Shown piece after piece: positions 10,102-22,373 of a stretch of 64,000 nucleotides of DNA (position 1 is the stretch's first letter; each line of letters opens with the position of its first letter). The position numbers and the translations under genes were made by a program. The stretch comes from Cannabis sativa (lineage: Eukaryota; Streptophyta; Magnoliopsida; Rosales; Cannabaceae). The notes under the pieces are model-generated. The model had not been told where the DNA came from. It did no database searches and saw only the letters and a program-made list of their open reading frames with translations. The stretch is taken from contig NC_083603.1 of the NCBI RefSeq assembly GCF_029168945.1, forward strand, positions 38,688,396 to 38,752,395. The letters run 5' to 3'.

Positions 10102-10881
10102 TGTTTACCGAGGTTTTCGGCAACTAATAGAATATTATAATACTATTGAGCTGTAAGAAAGTGAGAGAAGGATTTTTACGTGGTTGGGGCGTTAATGAGC
10201 CTTAGTCCACGAGTCTTTGTTATTTATGGATGTATTTAATACAGAATTTATACTTGGGAGGATGTCACCCTTATAAATACAGAGAATGTTCTTGGTGAGT
10301 ATTTACTCTTCTTGCTCATATGTAGCCCAAGATTCTCGATCCCATTTAATGAGCTTTGAGGGGGTATTTATAGTGTTTTTGGTGGGGTAATCCCTAGAAT
10401 TGTTCTTACAAGTGTATTCGTAAGTATCCATAAAGTTGGGTATTCCCAATGAATATACCATGAGTAATGCATGGTCAAATCCCTAGGTGTTGTAGGGTTT
10501 TTATGAGGAATGTACTTTTTGCCTTTTGATTGACGTGACTCTTCACAGTGTAGCCGTCGCTAGACTTAAATGATCATTACTGTGGCGCTGCTGGTTGGAG
10601 GTTGTGCCGTCAGATTTTATTGCGTGTTGTAGTCCCAACACGCTTCCTCCCATGCGGCATTTAATGCGACTTGATTGCTCAGGAGAAGCCTGACACCTCG
10701 CGGAGATGCTTTAGCGTTGTGTGAGCCTCCGGGAGCACCTTAAACTCCGTGTGCTTCCTCCGGGACCTATGTCCGGGATGTTACCTTGCGGCATAAAAGA
10801 CTTAGCAAATATTATGAATTGCTTGATCAACGTGTCCCTGTCTGGTTGGTTCACGTATATTGGGCGAAATCAGGGGCAACA
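10102..10881 (-). repeat. 5' LTR of the Ty3/gypsy element
   Basis: 780 bp with TGTT at 10102 and AACA at 10881, the perfect short inverted ends of an LTR. It lies next to the candidate primer-binding site and 64 bp upstream of the Gag start codon in element orientation. A TATA box is present on the minus strand. The partner LTR is outside the window, so length and age cannot be checked by comparison. Confidence 0.75.
10365..10372 (-). promoter_or_regulatory. TATA box of the Ty3/gypsy LTR
   Basis: The minus strand reads ACTATAAATACCC, a strong plant TATA element, about 510 bases into the LTR in element orientation. The transcript start (U3/R border) would be expected about 30 bases downstream, near 10335. 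Confidence 0.55.
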
Positions 10882-12741
10882 GTGATATTTTTGCTTGAAG
10901 TATTTTTCTAGTGTATTTAATTAAATAAAAAATTAATATTTAAGTTGATTTTCATCATCATACTTAAATATTTGAAATTTTTCTTATACATATTTAATTA
11001 AATAGGAAAATTATATTTTTTTTGTTGTAAACTAATTTTATTAATTAATTTTGGGCCAACATTAAATTAGAATAATTTTTCCAGGATTTATTTTTTATTT
11101 TAATATGCAATTTCGAAAAATTGTATTCTTAAATACTTTAATTTTTCGAAATGCAATATATATTTATAGAAAATTAAATTTGAGTTGTAAATTAATTTAA
11201 ATTAATTTTGTAACAACTTAAATTGAATTTTTTTCTAAATATTTATTGGAAATTATTACTAAGATGGAAATAATTCATATTATTTTCATATCCATCTAAG
11301 TAAAATTTATAAATATTAAACTAAAATTTACATTTTGAATTTTTTATTCTAAATTGGAAATTTTAATTAAATAAATATATATTTAAAATAAATAGATTAA
11401 ATAAAGAGAATCAAAGAAAATACAACTCACTTTAAATAATGAACTTTATTATTATTAAGATATTCGATCTCCATTGTTGGTCTTACAATAGTTAAATGTT
11501 TTCAATATAACCTCGAGACGCTAGACTTTGTCCCCCTATGGATGGTTATTCGTTGAACGCATTTAACACCATAAGATCTCCTTTGATAAGTGTTTTGTAA
11601 GTTTTCGTCTCTATTAGACTCTCCCCTACGGTGACTACTTAGAGATAAACTTATAAAACATGAAACAATGGTGGAAGCTCATAAAATGAGAATAACCGTG
11701 ACTCTCGCCTACCGAGACATTGTTGGATTCTTATTTTGATCGAATCAAAGGTTGCTAGAATGGTTTGCATTTTAGATGAGCTGACAACTCTATTCAATGA
11801 ATGATACTTTGACTCTCGCCTACCGGGACACTGTATCAGTTTTTTGAAGACCTTGGAAATCATTTAGGATTGTATGTTTTAGTATTTTCCCTTGTCATTC
11901 CTACTTGCTATATGTTTAATAATTTCTGAATTGTGTATGAATTTATATTGGACCATGTTATTTTCTGTTAGTAAATTGTAGTTTAATTTCGAATCTTCAT
12001 TGTTGGTCTAACATGTTTGTTTTTCTAATGAGATAAATCCCTAATGGATTTTCACCATTAGACATACATAATAGTGTAAGATCTCGAAAGATAAATATTG
12101 TATATGCAACATCTAGCTGTTCATCAATTGATGACACCTTAGACTAGTATTTTTACAATATGAAACAAGAAGATTACATAAATAAGATTACTTTGTCTTT
12201 CGCTAATCGAAGCATCGTTGGAATTATATTTATAAACGAAATTATCCTAATTCCACTTAGCTTATTCATTTCGAATTAGCTCAATAACATATCATTGGAT
12301 GAATGGTCTATAAATCATTTCATGTCATTTTATATTTTCTCTTAAGAAATTAAATGACGCATATGATTATAATCCCGAAATTCTATTCCCAATTGATATA
12401 AATCTTCAATCTTTGAAATCTCCTACTTGTATGGGCAAATCTGACTTAGAGTTTGTATTAGTAGTACTGGTCCAAGATAGAACTACTCATTATATTTGGT
12501 ATAAATTTAAGTCTTTGACTTTAATTTTAGATTCCAAATAGAAATTTTCTTATATTTCTAATTCCAGAATAGAATACAGTTACACTTTCTCAAGTGTTTA
12601 ATATCCATCTTCTATTAATGGATTAAAACTGTATGGAATATGAGTTAGGTATTCTGTGACCAGGATCCACTTGCAATATTCTAAGAACTCTTTGATGTAA
12701 ATAAATCTATGTCATCAAAAGACACTACCACTTTTTTTTAA
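10882..12741 (+). other. AT-rich internal region of a decayed Ty1/copia element
   Basis: About 1.9 kb with no credible gene. 10882-11450 is very AT-rich. 11459-12300 contains a diverged two-unit repeat of about 0.5 kb, recognisable by CATTGTTGGTCT at 11472 and 11997, by GAAACAATGG versus GAAACAAGAA, and by the CTCTCGCCTACCG-type word. Sequence downstream is copia pol, so this is most likely its leader/gag region, too decayed to translate. The join at 10882 is the edge of the gypsy insertion. Confidence 0.55.
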
Positions 12742-14640
12742 TCTATGGCATTTGTATCTTGTTCATAGTGGATTTGACAAGATCAATCTCTGCAATGAGT
12801 TAATATGCCTATATCCAGTGAAAGTAAGTTCATCTCATTCGCAGATGGATGCACATTCGGGGGTGGATATGAGTCTTTCGTTGTATTCTTAAAACGATAA
12901 CTCTAGATTATACCTTAAGCAAAGAAATTTGAAATGTTTAAAAATTTCATTAATTTCTAGAAATGGTTAAAACCATTAAGGTAAGTGGTTAAAGATCTTG
13001 CGAACTGATAGGGGTGGAGAAATAGTTAGTAGATATGCAGTTCAAAGATCATTAAATTGATTTTTGAATTATATCCAAACTTACCTCCCCAGAAATTTTG
13101 AGTTGCATGTTGATGATTAGTTACTAGTCGTTGCCTAATTCCTTCTATGGTAATACAATTTCAGAATGATGTAAGGGTTGTATACTTCATGTAAATCATT
13201 ACTAGATTCATGGATGACCTAATCAAAATCTTAAGAAAAGCTAGAACTATTAACCATGGTTTGTTAGCTATTCTAAGTGATTAGGGGTGGACCATCCCAT
13301 AGTCAATAGATAAGAAAGTGTTTGTTCAAACAAATACTACTTTTCTAAGATAATGACTAAGTCTGAAAAATAAAGTAGCAAATAAAGGAGATATTTAATT
13401 CTTGATTCCAAAAGTGTTCTATCATCTTATTTGACATATGGTGATCCCACTGCCTCTGTTGTCTTGTCAAAACCAAAGAGGTTAATACCATTTAGTTTTC
13501 TTAGACATAATTCACGGTACCTTGTCGTAGTGGGAGAGTTTCTAGGAACTCACCTTCTTATGACTTGGGAGACACTAGTGATTAAAATTCATTGTGAGTT
13601 TAAACAAGTAATGGATTGTCAAGATAAGAAACTAAGAAGGAAGCCAATAGAACTATGGTTTAATCCATTCACATGGAATAACCTAAAGTTTTCTATTACA
13701 AGGACATAAAAGGAAATTTTAGTTAATAAGTCTATTCTATGGACTTAACGAAACTTCCTGTTCCTAGTATTATAGGTTTGAGTTTATCTAAACCTATGGA
13801 TTGTGGTATACCTGGTAATTACTTACTCTAATGCAAGCAACTTACTTTAGTAAGATCCTGAAGCATTTTCTTTCTAATGGAAATCTATAGAAGCTTCACA
13901 ACTTCTTAGGCATAGATTTTATTTATCTAAGGAAAAGTCTCAACTATTCCAGAAAAGATAAAGCCATGAAAGAATTTCTTAAATCAACAGGGAGAGGTCT
14001 TAGATATGCTTTTGTATGCCTTAGACCAGACACCTGCTGTTGAGTGGGAGTAATGAGTAGGTATCAGATTAATCTAGGAGAAGAACATTGGAAGACAATC
14101 AAGTAAATCCTAAGATTAAGAAGAGGAACTATATGTTAGTCTATAAGAGTGTGTTTAAAACTCTTAGACTACACCACATCAGATTTGGAAATTTGCCTTT
14201 GTGCTAGAAAATCTTTCTGATAAGATGGTGGTTACTCTGGGGGTAGAATAGTGATTTTGGAGAAGTGTAAAAACCTATCTGAAGTCTCTAGGTCTACTAG
14301 AAAGGGACTGAATGTTAAAGTTACAGGAAAGGTACTTATTCAGTCTAAGGAAAGTTCTATACATTTTTGGCACCATTCCAAATTGCCTAAACTACTAGTG
14401 TTAATTTCTGATTAACCAAAAGTAGTTACCAAAGGTATAAGAATCCAGTATCCCAAGAGAGTAGACATATAGAGAGGAATTTCACATTATCAATGATTTT
14501 GTGATTAAGGAAGAGTAATGGTGGAGGAAAGGTTGTAATTAATTCAACCTTTCAGATCCTATTACAAGGAGTTTACTCCTACTACACTTGATTTGTATAT
14601 CAAAGTGTTGAGATTATTTGAAACGCACTTTTTGTTTTAT
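12742..14640 (+). pseudogene. Decayed Ty1/copia pol (pre-integrase, integrase, RT, RNase H traces)
   Basis: No long frame survives, but fragments translate to copia domains in the right order. LWHLYLVHSGFDKIN at 12742 is the pre-integrase zinc region. LRTDRGGE at 12998-13021 is the integrase core around the second catalytic Asp. Traces of the integrase-RT region (DPTASVVLSKPKR) follow at about 13440. RPDTCYAV followed by GIVSRYQ-like and LRRTRNYMLVYKS fragments at about 14020-14150 match the same stretch of the better copy at 46400-46540. Dense stops and shifts show an old insertion. It once encoded the integrase and reverse transcriptase of a Ty1/copia element. Confidence 0.75.
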
Positions 14641-14659
14641 ATTAGTGCAAGTAGGAGTT

Positions 14660-16556
14660 TGTTGGGTTTTATGCCCTAAATAATACTCATTTCAATATAA
14701 TCAGATTTACTTATTAATATAGATCAGAAATAACATTTAATGTTGCATGGTTCACATGATTTATTTCATGATTATATGTACATAATGTATAAATTCATCT
14801 GAAACCCTTTTCACATACTTCATCCTGTTTATTGTGATGTCAACACATTGGAAAGTAAACATGACTATGTGAATAAAGTTTCCTAGATTTATCAGACATA
14901 GGGTTTTACTGATATGATAATCTACAACAGAGTTTACTTGCATTTGGAGAAGTGCTATGTTCTTTCCAGAGCATTGGTTAAAGTAAAGCTCAGGTTGGAT
15001 GCATGGAGTATGCATCGGAAGGGACCGATATTGAACTTTGACTTAGATTTATTAAACTTACCGTAATATCTATTCAAGTCAATATCGCCTAGTTGATCCT
15101 AGATCAAATGTTCTTAATCCTGTTATGATTAGGCTCAATCTTTAAAGGCTATTCGTGTTCTTTGATTTGTTAGTTAAGCCTACTTTAAGGTTAGGGTGAT
15201 ACGTACATTTTGGGAACACGGTAGTGCAATTGAGTGGGAGCGCTAGCATAAACATGGAATCTATAGCTTCTATCTGGCGAATAGTAAGCAAAGGATGATC
15301 TCCTACGAGCTTGACCAAACTAACATAAATGGTGGAGTACTCATTTCACATAAGCTGAAATATCATTTAAACGGGGTTAAGTGTTTTAAGGAATAAATAC
15401 ATTGTAGGGTGTAACGGTAATCTAATCCCTTTACAGTGTAGATCATTCATATAGAGGATCATTGATCACATTAGGATTATAACAATGGATAACTAATGAT
15501 GCATCTATATGGTGGAACATATAGAGCATTCTATATACTGAGAGTGCAATTCTAAGTTCTATGCGTGGATTCAATGAAGAATTAATAAGTTAGTGAATTT
15601 TAGTGCTAAATTCTTGATCTACTTATTGAAAGCTCGGTTATATAGACACATGGTCCCCGCACTAGTTGAGATAATATTGCTTGTAAGACTCATATAATTG
15701 GTTTTGATGAATCAATTATAATTCTCAAATTAGACTATGTCTATTAGTGAAATTTTCACTAAGTAAGGGCGAAATTGTAAAGAAAGAGTTTTAGGGGCAT
15801 ATTTGATAATTATGATACTTTGTATGGTTCAATTAATAAATATGATAAATGAAAATATTATTTAATAATTATTTATAGTTATTAAATAGTTAGAATTGGC
15901 ATTTAAATGGCTGAATTAGAAAATTGGCATTTTTGAGAAAATCAGATGCAGAAAAGATAAAACTGCAAAATTGCAAAAAAGGAGGCCCAAATCCACTAGT
16001 ATAGGGCCGACAACTTTTATAGGAATTTACCTCTGATATTTTCATTATTTTAATGCCAAATAATTCAAACCTAACCCTAGTGGAATGCTATAAATAGATA
16101 GTGAAGGCTTCAGGAAATTTACACTTTTCTTCTGACACTTCTGATTCAAAAAAAACTGAGCCTCTCTCTCTCTCCCTATCTTTGGCCGAACCCACTCTCT
16201 CTTTCTTCTTCCTCAAGATTCGAAATTCTTAGTGTATGACTAGTGCCCACACACAGCAAGTGATACCTCAACCATAGTGAGGAAGATCGTGAAGAAAGAC
16301 TTTAAGCAAGAAGGAGTTTCAGCACTAAAGATTTAGACAAAGAGATCCAGGTTCAGATATTGATAATGCTCTGCTACAGAAAGGAATCAAGGGCTAGATA
16401 TCTGAACAGAAGGAGTCATATTATTCCGCTGCACCCAATGTAAGGTTTCCTAAACTTTATATGTGTTTATTTCATAGTTTTAGAAAGTTCATATTTAGGG
16501 TATTAATAAACATACTTGTGAGTAGATCTAAGATCCTGGTAAAATAAATTCCAACA
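14660..16556 (+). repeat. 3' LTR of the left Ty1/copia element
   Basis: Starts TGTTGGGTTTTATGCC after the purine-rich tract AAGTAGGAG and ends CCAACA at 16556, giving 1897 bp with TGTT/AACA-type ends. It is strongly similar over most of its length to the LTR at 47059-48944, so the two elements are one family. A TATAAATA box is at 16089-16096, so U3 is long (about 1.45 kb) and R-U5 is about 0.45 kb. The tandem array begins at the next base. Confidence 0.85.
16089..16096 (+). promoter_or_regulatory. TATA box of the left copia LTR
   Basis: TATAAATA within GAATGCTATAAATAG, identical in context to 48498-48505 in the other LTR copy. Transcription would run rightward, through R-U5 and into the tandem array. 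Confidence 0.6.
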
Positions 16557-19500
16557 TCAAGTACCCGACCCAGGCCCGAACTTTTATCTAAGACCCAGCT
16601 CGTGACCCAGCACCAGAAATGGAACCAGACTGCGACCTGAGATTGCGATTCGGATCTCGACCCAGCCTTGGACCCGAACCCTGACAAGGACCAGAACCCA
16701 CACCCAGACCTAAACCCAGTCCCAAACCCAAAAGTGAACTCGAACCGGTACCCTGTAACCCAAAATTGGAACCAAAACTGGAAGTTCACTGGGACTGGAA
16801 CAAGGACTTGGACTTTGAATCATAACTGAAATTGGACCTAGATCAAGAACCGTAACCGGACAAGGACCCGGACTCCAAATAAGACGTAGACCTGAATTGG
16901 GAGCTGGACCCGGATCCTAACCCAAACCTGGACTCGGGACCCGAACCCGAACTTGAACTCAGATCCAAACATGGAACCAGACTAGGGACACAGAACCAGG
17001 GTCGGCACCTAGAACCGCACCCTGTCTCGATCCCGAACCCAAACTCAGAAATGGGACCTGGGACCTGACCAGAACCAGACAAAGACCAGTGATACTGATC
17101 AAGATCTTGACTCAGGTTTTGGGTAACGGGGCCTGGAACAGAACCTAGACGAAGAATAAGAATCGCCAAACCAGGACCCTGGAACAAGTTTAGGACCGTG
17201 ACCAGGACCCAGACCCAGACCTAGAACCGAACACAAACCTAGCCTCTGACCCAAACTGAGACTGGAAATCGGCCCCGGACACGGTCGTGTACCCAGACCG
17301 GAACTGAGACCCGAACTTGGACCTAAATCTTGGACACGATACCAAACGCAGACTTGGACCTAGATAGGGATCCGGATACGAACCTGAACTCGGACCAAGA
17401 CCCAGACTTGGATCGAAATGCTGGACCTAGATCTGGACCGAGATCCTAACCCAGGCACAAACTTGCACCCGCACTCGGGACCCGAACTTGAACCTAGACC
17501 CGAACCTAGACCAGATCGGGGTCCAGACCTGGACACAAACCTGTACACAAATTCAAACCCGAACTCAAACCCACACGTAGAATCCCACCGAAAGCTACAC
17601 CCAGACCCGGACCCAAACTCGAACCCATCCCAAGATCAGAACCAAGGACATAGACCCAGAACTGAATTGAGACTCAGATTGTGATTGGAAATTGGGACTC
17701 GCACCCAGCCTAGACAAAGACCCAGGACGCGAACCCACACCCAGAACTTGATCTGGACCTAGACTGAAATTCGGACCCGAACCCAAACTCGGACCAGGAC
17801 TGAACTCCGACCCGAACTCAAACCCAAACTCGAACTCAGAATCGCAAATGGAACTAGAACCGAACTAGGACTAGGACCAGGACCAAGACCTAAACCCAAA
17901 CCCGAACCCAGATCAAAACCCAGACAGAGACCTAAACCCGAATCGAGAGTAGGAGTTGAACCCGAACCTAGACCGGGACCCAAACCCATATAATAACCGG
18001 GACCTGCACCCAGAATCAGCATAAGGACCTGGGAAACGGAACTATGACCAGGACCAAGTAGCCGACCCAGACCCGAACTTGAATCTAGGACCCAGCTCGT
18101 GACTCAGCACAAGAAATGGAACCAGACTGCGATCTGAGATGGGATTAGGATCTCGACCTGGGGCTTGGACAAAACCCGTAATTGATGGTTGGATTTGGGA
18201 GCCAGCCCTGGACCCGAACCCTAACATGGACCCGAACCAACACCCAGACCTGAACCCAGTGCCAAACCTAAAAGTGGACCCGAACCCAAACCCGTACCCT
18301 GTGACCCAAAATTGGAACCAAAACCGGAAGTTCACCGGGACTAGAACTAGGACTTGGACTTGGAATCATAATTGAAATTGGACATAGATCCAGAACTGTA
18401 ACCAGACAAAGACCCGGAATCCAAATCAGACCTAGACCCGAATTGGTAGCCAGACCCGGATCCCCACCCAAACCTGGACTCGGGAACCGAACCTGAACCT
18501 GAACTCAGACCTAAACATGGAACCAGACTAGGGACACAAAACCAGAGTCCTGACCTAGAACTGCAACCAAGTCTGGATCCCGAACCCAAACTCAGAATTG
18601 GGACCTGGGACCTGAACCAAAACCAAACCGAGACATGTGACAGTGATCTAGATCTTGACTCTGGATTTGGGTAACGGGGCCTGGAACAGACCAGTATTCG
18701 GTGTCTAGATCTGGGAGTCAGACTAGGACCAGAACCCAGACGAAGAATCAAACCCGAACCCAGACATAGAATTTGGACCCAAAATTAGAACCTGAACAAG
18801 AATCGCCAAACAAGGACCCTAGAACAAGACTAGGACCGTGACCAGGACCCGGACCCAGACCTAGAACCGAACACAGAACTAGTCTTAGACATAAACTGAG
18901 ACAGGAACTCGGGCATGGACACGGTCGTGTACCCAAACCGGAACTGAGACCCGGACCTGGACCTAAATCTGGGATCCAATCTAAAACACAGACTTGGACC
19001 TAGATAGGGATCCGAATACGAACTTGGACTCGGACCAAGCCCCAAACTGGGATAGAAATGCTTGACCTAGATCTGGACCGAGATACTGACCCAGACACAA
19101 ACTTGGACCCGCACTCGGGACCCCAACTTGAACCTAGACCCAGATCGGGGTCCAGACCTGGACACAAACCCGGACACAAATTCAGACCCGAACTCAAACC
19201 CACACGTAGAATGAGACCCAAAGCTAGACCCGGACCCAGACCAAAACTCGAACCCAGACCAAGATCATAACCAAGGACTTAAACCCAGAACTGAATCCAG
19301 ACTTAGAACGGGATTGGAACTTGGGACTCGCACCCAACCTATGCCTAGACCCAGGACGCGAACCCACACCCGGAGCTTGATCTAGACCTAGACTGAAATT
19401 CGAACCCGAACCCAAACTAAGACAAGGACTCAAACTCCGACCAAAACTCAAACCCAAACTCGAACTCAGAATCGTAAATGGAACTAGAAATGAATTAGGA

Positions 19501-22360
19501 CTAGGACCAGGACTAGGACCTAAACCCAAACTCGAACCCAGATCAAAACCAAAACATAGACATAAACCCGAACCGAGACTAGCACTCGACCCCTAACGTA
19601 GATTGGGACCCAAGCCCACACAATAACCAGGACCTTTACCCATAATTAAGATAGGCACCTGGGAAACAGAACTAGGACCGGGACCTAGTACTCGACCAAG
19701 ACCCAAACTTGAACGTAGGACCCAGCTCGTGACCCAACACAGAAAATGGAACCAGACAGCGACCTGAGATTGGGATCCGGATCTAGACCCAGGGCTTTGA
19801 AAAAACCCGTAGTTTGAGTTTGGATTTGGGACGAAGGCCTACACCCGAACCCTGACGAGGACCCGAACCCACACCCGGACATGAACCCAATCCCAAACCA
19901 AAAAGTGGACCCGAACCCGTACCGTATGACCCAAAATTGGAACTAAAACTTGAAGTTCATCGGGACTGGAACTAGGACTTGGACTTGGAATCATAACTGA
20001 AAAATGGACCTAGATCCAGAACCGTAACCGGACCAGGACCCGGACTCCAAATAAGACCTAGACCCAAATTGTGAGCCGGACCCGAATCCTGACCCGAACC
20101 TGGACTCGGGACCCCAACCCAAACCGTAACTTAGACCCAAACATGGAGCCGGACTAGGGCCACAGAACAAGGGTTAGGACCTAGAACCGCACCCCACTCT
20201 CGATCTCGAACCCAAACTCAGAAATGGGTTCTGGGACCTGAACCAGAACCAGACCGAGACCCGTGACATTGATCCAGATCTTGACTTGGGAATCGGGTAA
20301 CGAGGCTTGGAACAGACCAGTTGTCGGTGTCTAGATCTGGGACTTAGACTAGGACAGAACCCAAACGAAGAACCAAACTCGAACACAGACATAGACCTGG
20401 GACTAAAAATTAGAACCTGAACAAGAATTGCTGAACCAGGACCCTAGAACAAGACTAGGAGCCTGATGAGGACCCGAACCCAGACCTAGAACCGAACACA
20501 GACCTAGCCTCAGACCGAAACTGAGACTGGAAATCGCGCCAGGACACGGTCGTGTACCCAGACCGGAACTAAGACCTACACCTAGACCTAAATATGGGAC
20601 CCGATACCAAACACAGACTTGGACCTAGATAGGGATCCGGATACGAACCTGGACTTTGACCAAGGCCCAGACTTGGATTGAAATGCTGGACCTAGATCTG
20701 GACCGAGATCTTGACCCAAACACAAACTTCGACCCGCACTCGGGACCCCAACTTGGACCTGGACCCGAACCTAGACCTAGATCGAGGTCCAGACTTAGAC
20801 ACAAACCCGGACACAAATTCAGACCCGAACGGAAACCCAAACGTTGAATCAGTCCCAAAGCTAGACCCGGACCAGGACCCAAACTCGAACCTAGACCAAG
20901 ATTAGAACTAAGGACTTAGACCGAGAACTGAATCAAGACTCAGATCGGGATTGGAACTTGGGACTCGCACCCAACCTAGACCAAGACCCTGCACGGAAAC
21001 CCACACCCGGAGCCTGATCTAGACCTAGACTAAAATCCAGACCTGAACCAAAACTCAGACCCAAACTCGAACTCCGACCCGAACTCAAACCTAGACTCGA
21101 ACTCAGAATCGCAAATGGAACTAGAACCGAACTAGGACAAGGACCAGGATCACGACCTGAACCCAAACCCGAACCCAGATCAAAACCCAGACAGAGACCT
21201 AAACCCGAACCAACACTAGGACTCGAACCCGAACCTAAACCATGACCCAAAACCACACTACAACCGGGACCTGTACCCAGAATCAGGATAGGGACCTGAG
21301 AAACAGAACTAGGACCGAGACCTAGTACCCGACCCATACCCGAGCTTGAACCTAGGACCTAGCTCGTGACCAGGCACCAGAAATGCAACCAGACTGCGAC
21401 TTGAGATTGGGATTCGGATCTCGACCCACGGCTTGGACAAAACCCGTAGTGGGTGTTTGGATTTGGGACCCAGCCCTGGACCCGAACCCTAAAAGGGACC
21501 CGAACCCACACTCGGACATGAACCCAGTCCCAAACACCAAAGTGGACCCGAACCCGTACCCTGTGATCCAAAATAGGAAGTTGGCTGGGACTGGAACTAG
21601 GACTTACACTTGGAATCATAATGGAAATTGGACCTCGATCCACAACCATAACTGGACCAGGACCCGAACCCCAAATCAAACATAGACCCGAATTGGGAAC
21701 AAAACCCGGATCCGAACCCAAACATTGACTCGGGATCCAAACCCGAACCTGAACTCAGACCCAAACATGGAACAAGACTAGGGACAAAGAACTAGGTCGG
21801 GATCTAGAACCGCAGCCCAGTCTCGATCCCGAACCCAAACTCAGAAATGGCACCTGGGACCTGAACCAGAACAAGACCGAGACAGGGGAAAATGATCCAG
21901 ATCTTGACACGAGATTCGGGTAACGGGGCCTGGAACAGACCAGTAGTCGATGTCTAGATCTGGGACTTAGACAAGGACAAGAACCCAGACGAAGAACAAA
22001 ACCCGAACACAGACATAGACCTGGGACCCAAAATTAGAACCTGAACAAGAATCGCCGAACCAGGACCATAGAACAAGACTAGGACCGTGACCAGGACCCA
22101 GACCCACACCGAGAACCGCACACAGACCTAACCTCAGACCCAAACTGAGACTGGAAATCAGGCTCAGACAGAGTCGTGTACCAAGACCGGAACTGAGACC
22201 AGGACCTGGACCTAAATCTGGAACACGATCCTAAACACAGAATTTGACCTAAATAGCGATCCGAATACGAACCTAGACTCGGACAAAGATCGAGACTGGG
22301 ATCGAAATGCTGTACCTAGATCTGGACCGAGATCCTTACCCAGAAACAAACTTGGACCCG

Positions 22361-22373
22361 GACTCGGGACCTG
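22361..22373 (+). other. Deletion junction in the array at shared word CGGGACC
   Basis: The unit jumps from the CACTCGGGACCCC block to the CCGGGACCTGTACCCAG block, skipping about 0.5 kb. The join lies in CGGGACC (22365-22371), which both blocks contain. Confidence 0.6.

Larger units (their letters stand above)
1..10881 (-). mobile_element. Tat-lineage Ty3/gypsy LTR retrotransposon, partial, inactive
   Basis: The minus strand reads, from right to left, LTR, candidate primer-binding site, gag, protease, RT, RNase H, a second RNase H-like domain and integrase. A long ORF set on the opposite strand lies between pol and the missing 3' LTR. Domain order protease-RT-RNaseH-integrase defines Ty3/gypsy. 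The extra RNase H domain and an antisense ORF downstream of pol are known traits of the Tat clade (Retand, Grande and relatives). At least 10.9 kb of the element is present and the left LTR is outside the window. Several frameshifts, stops and a mutated RT active site show it is not autonomous. The right LTR edge is followed directly by AT-rich DNA that leads into decayed Ty1/copia coding sequence, so it is probably nested in that element. Target-site duplications cannot be checked because the left end is missing. Confidence 0.9.

Noticed and set aside
13431..13709. 92-codon open frame on the plus strand
   Set aside because: A surviving piece of the decayed copia pol region, without its own start context; included in the pseudogene.
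14761..15015. 84-codon open frame on the minus strand; similar short frames at 47346-47537 and 47488-47727
   Set aside because: All lie inside the copia LTRs, which do not code; the two LTR copies do not conserve the same frame.
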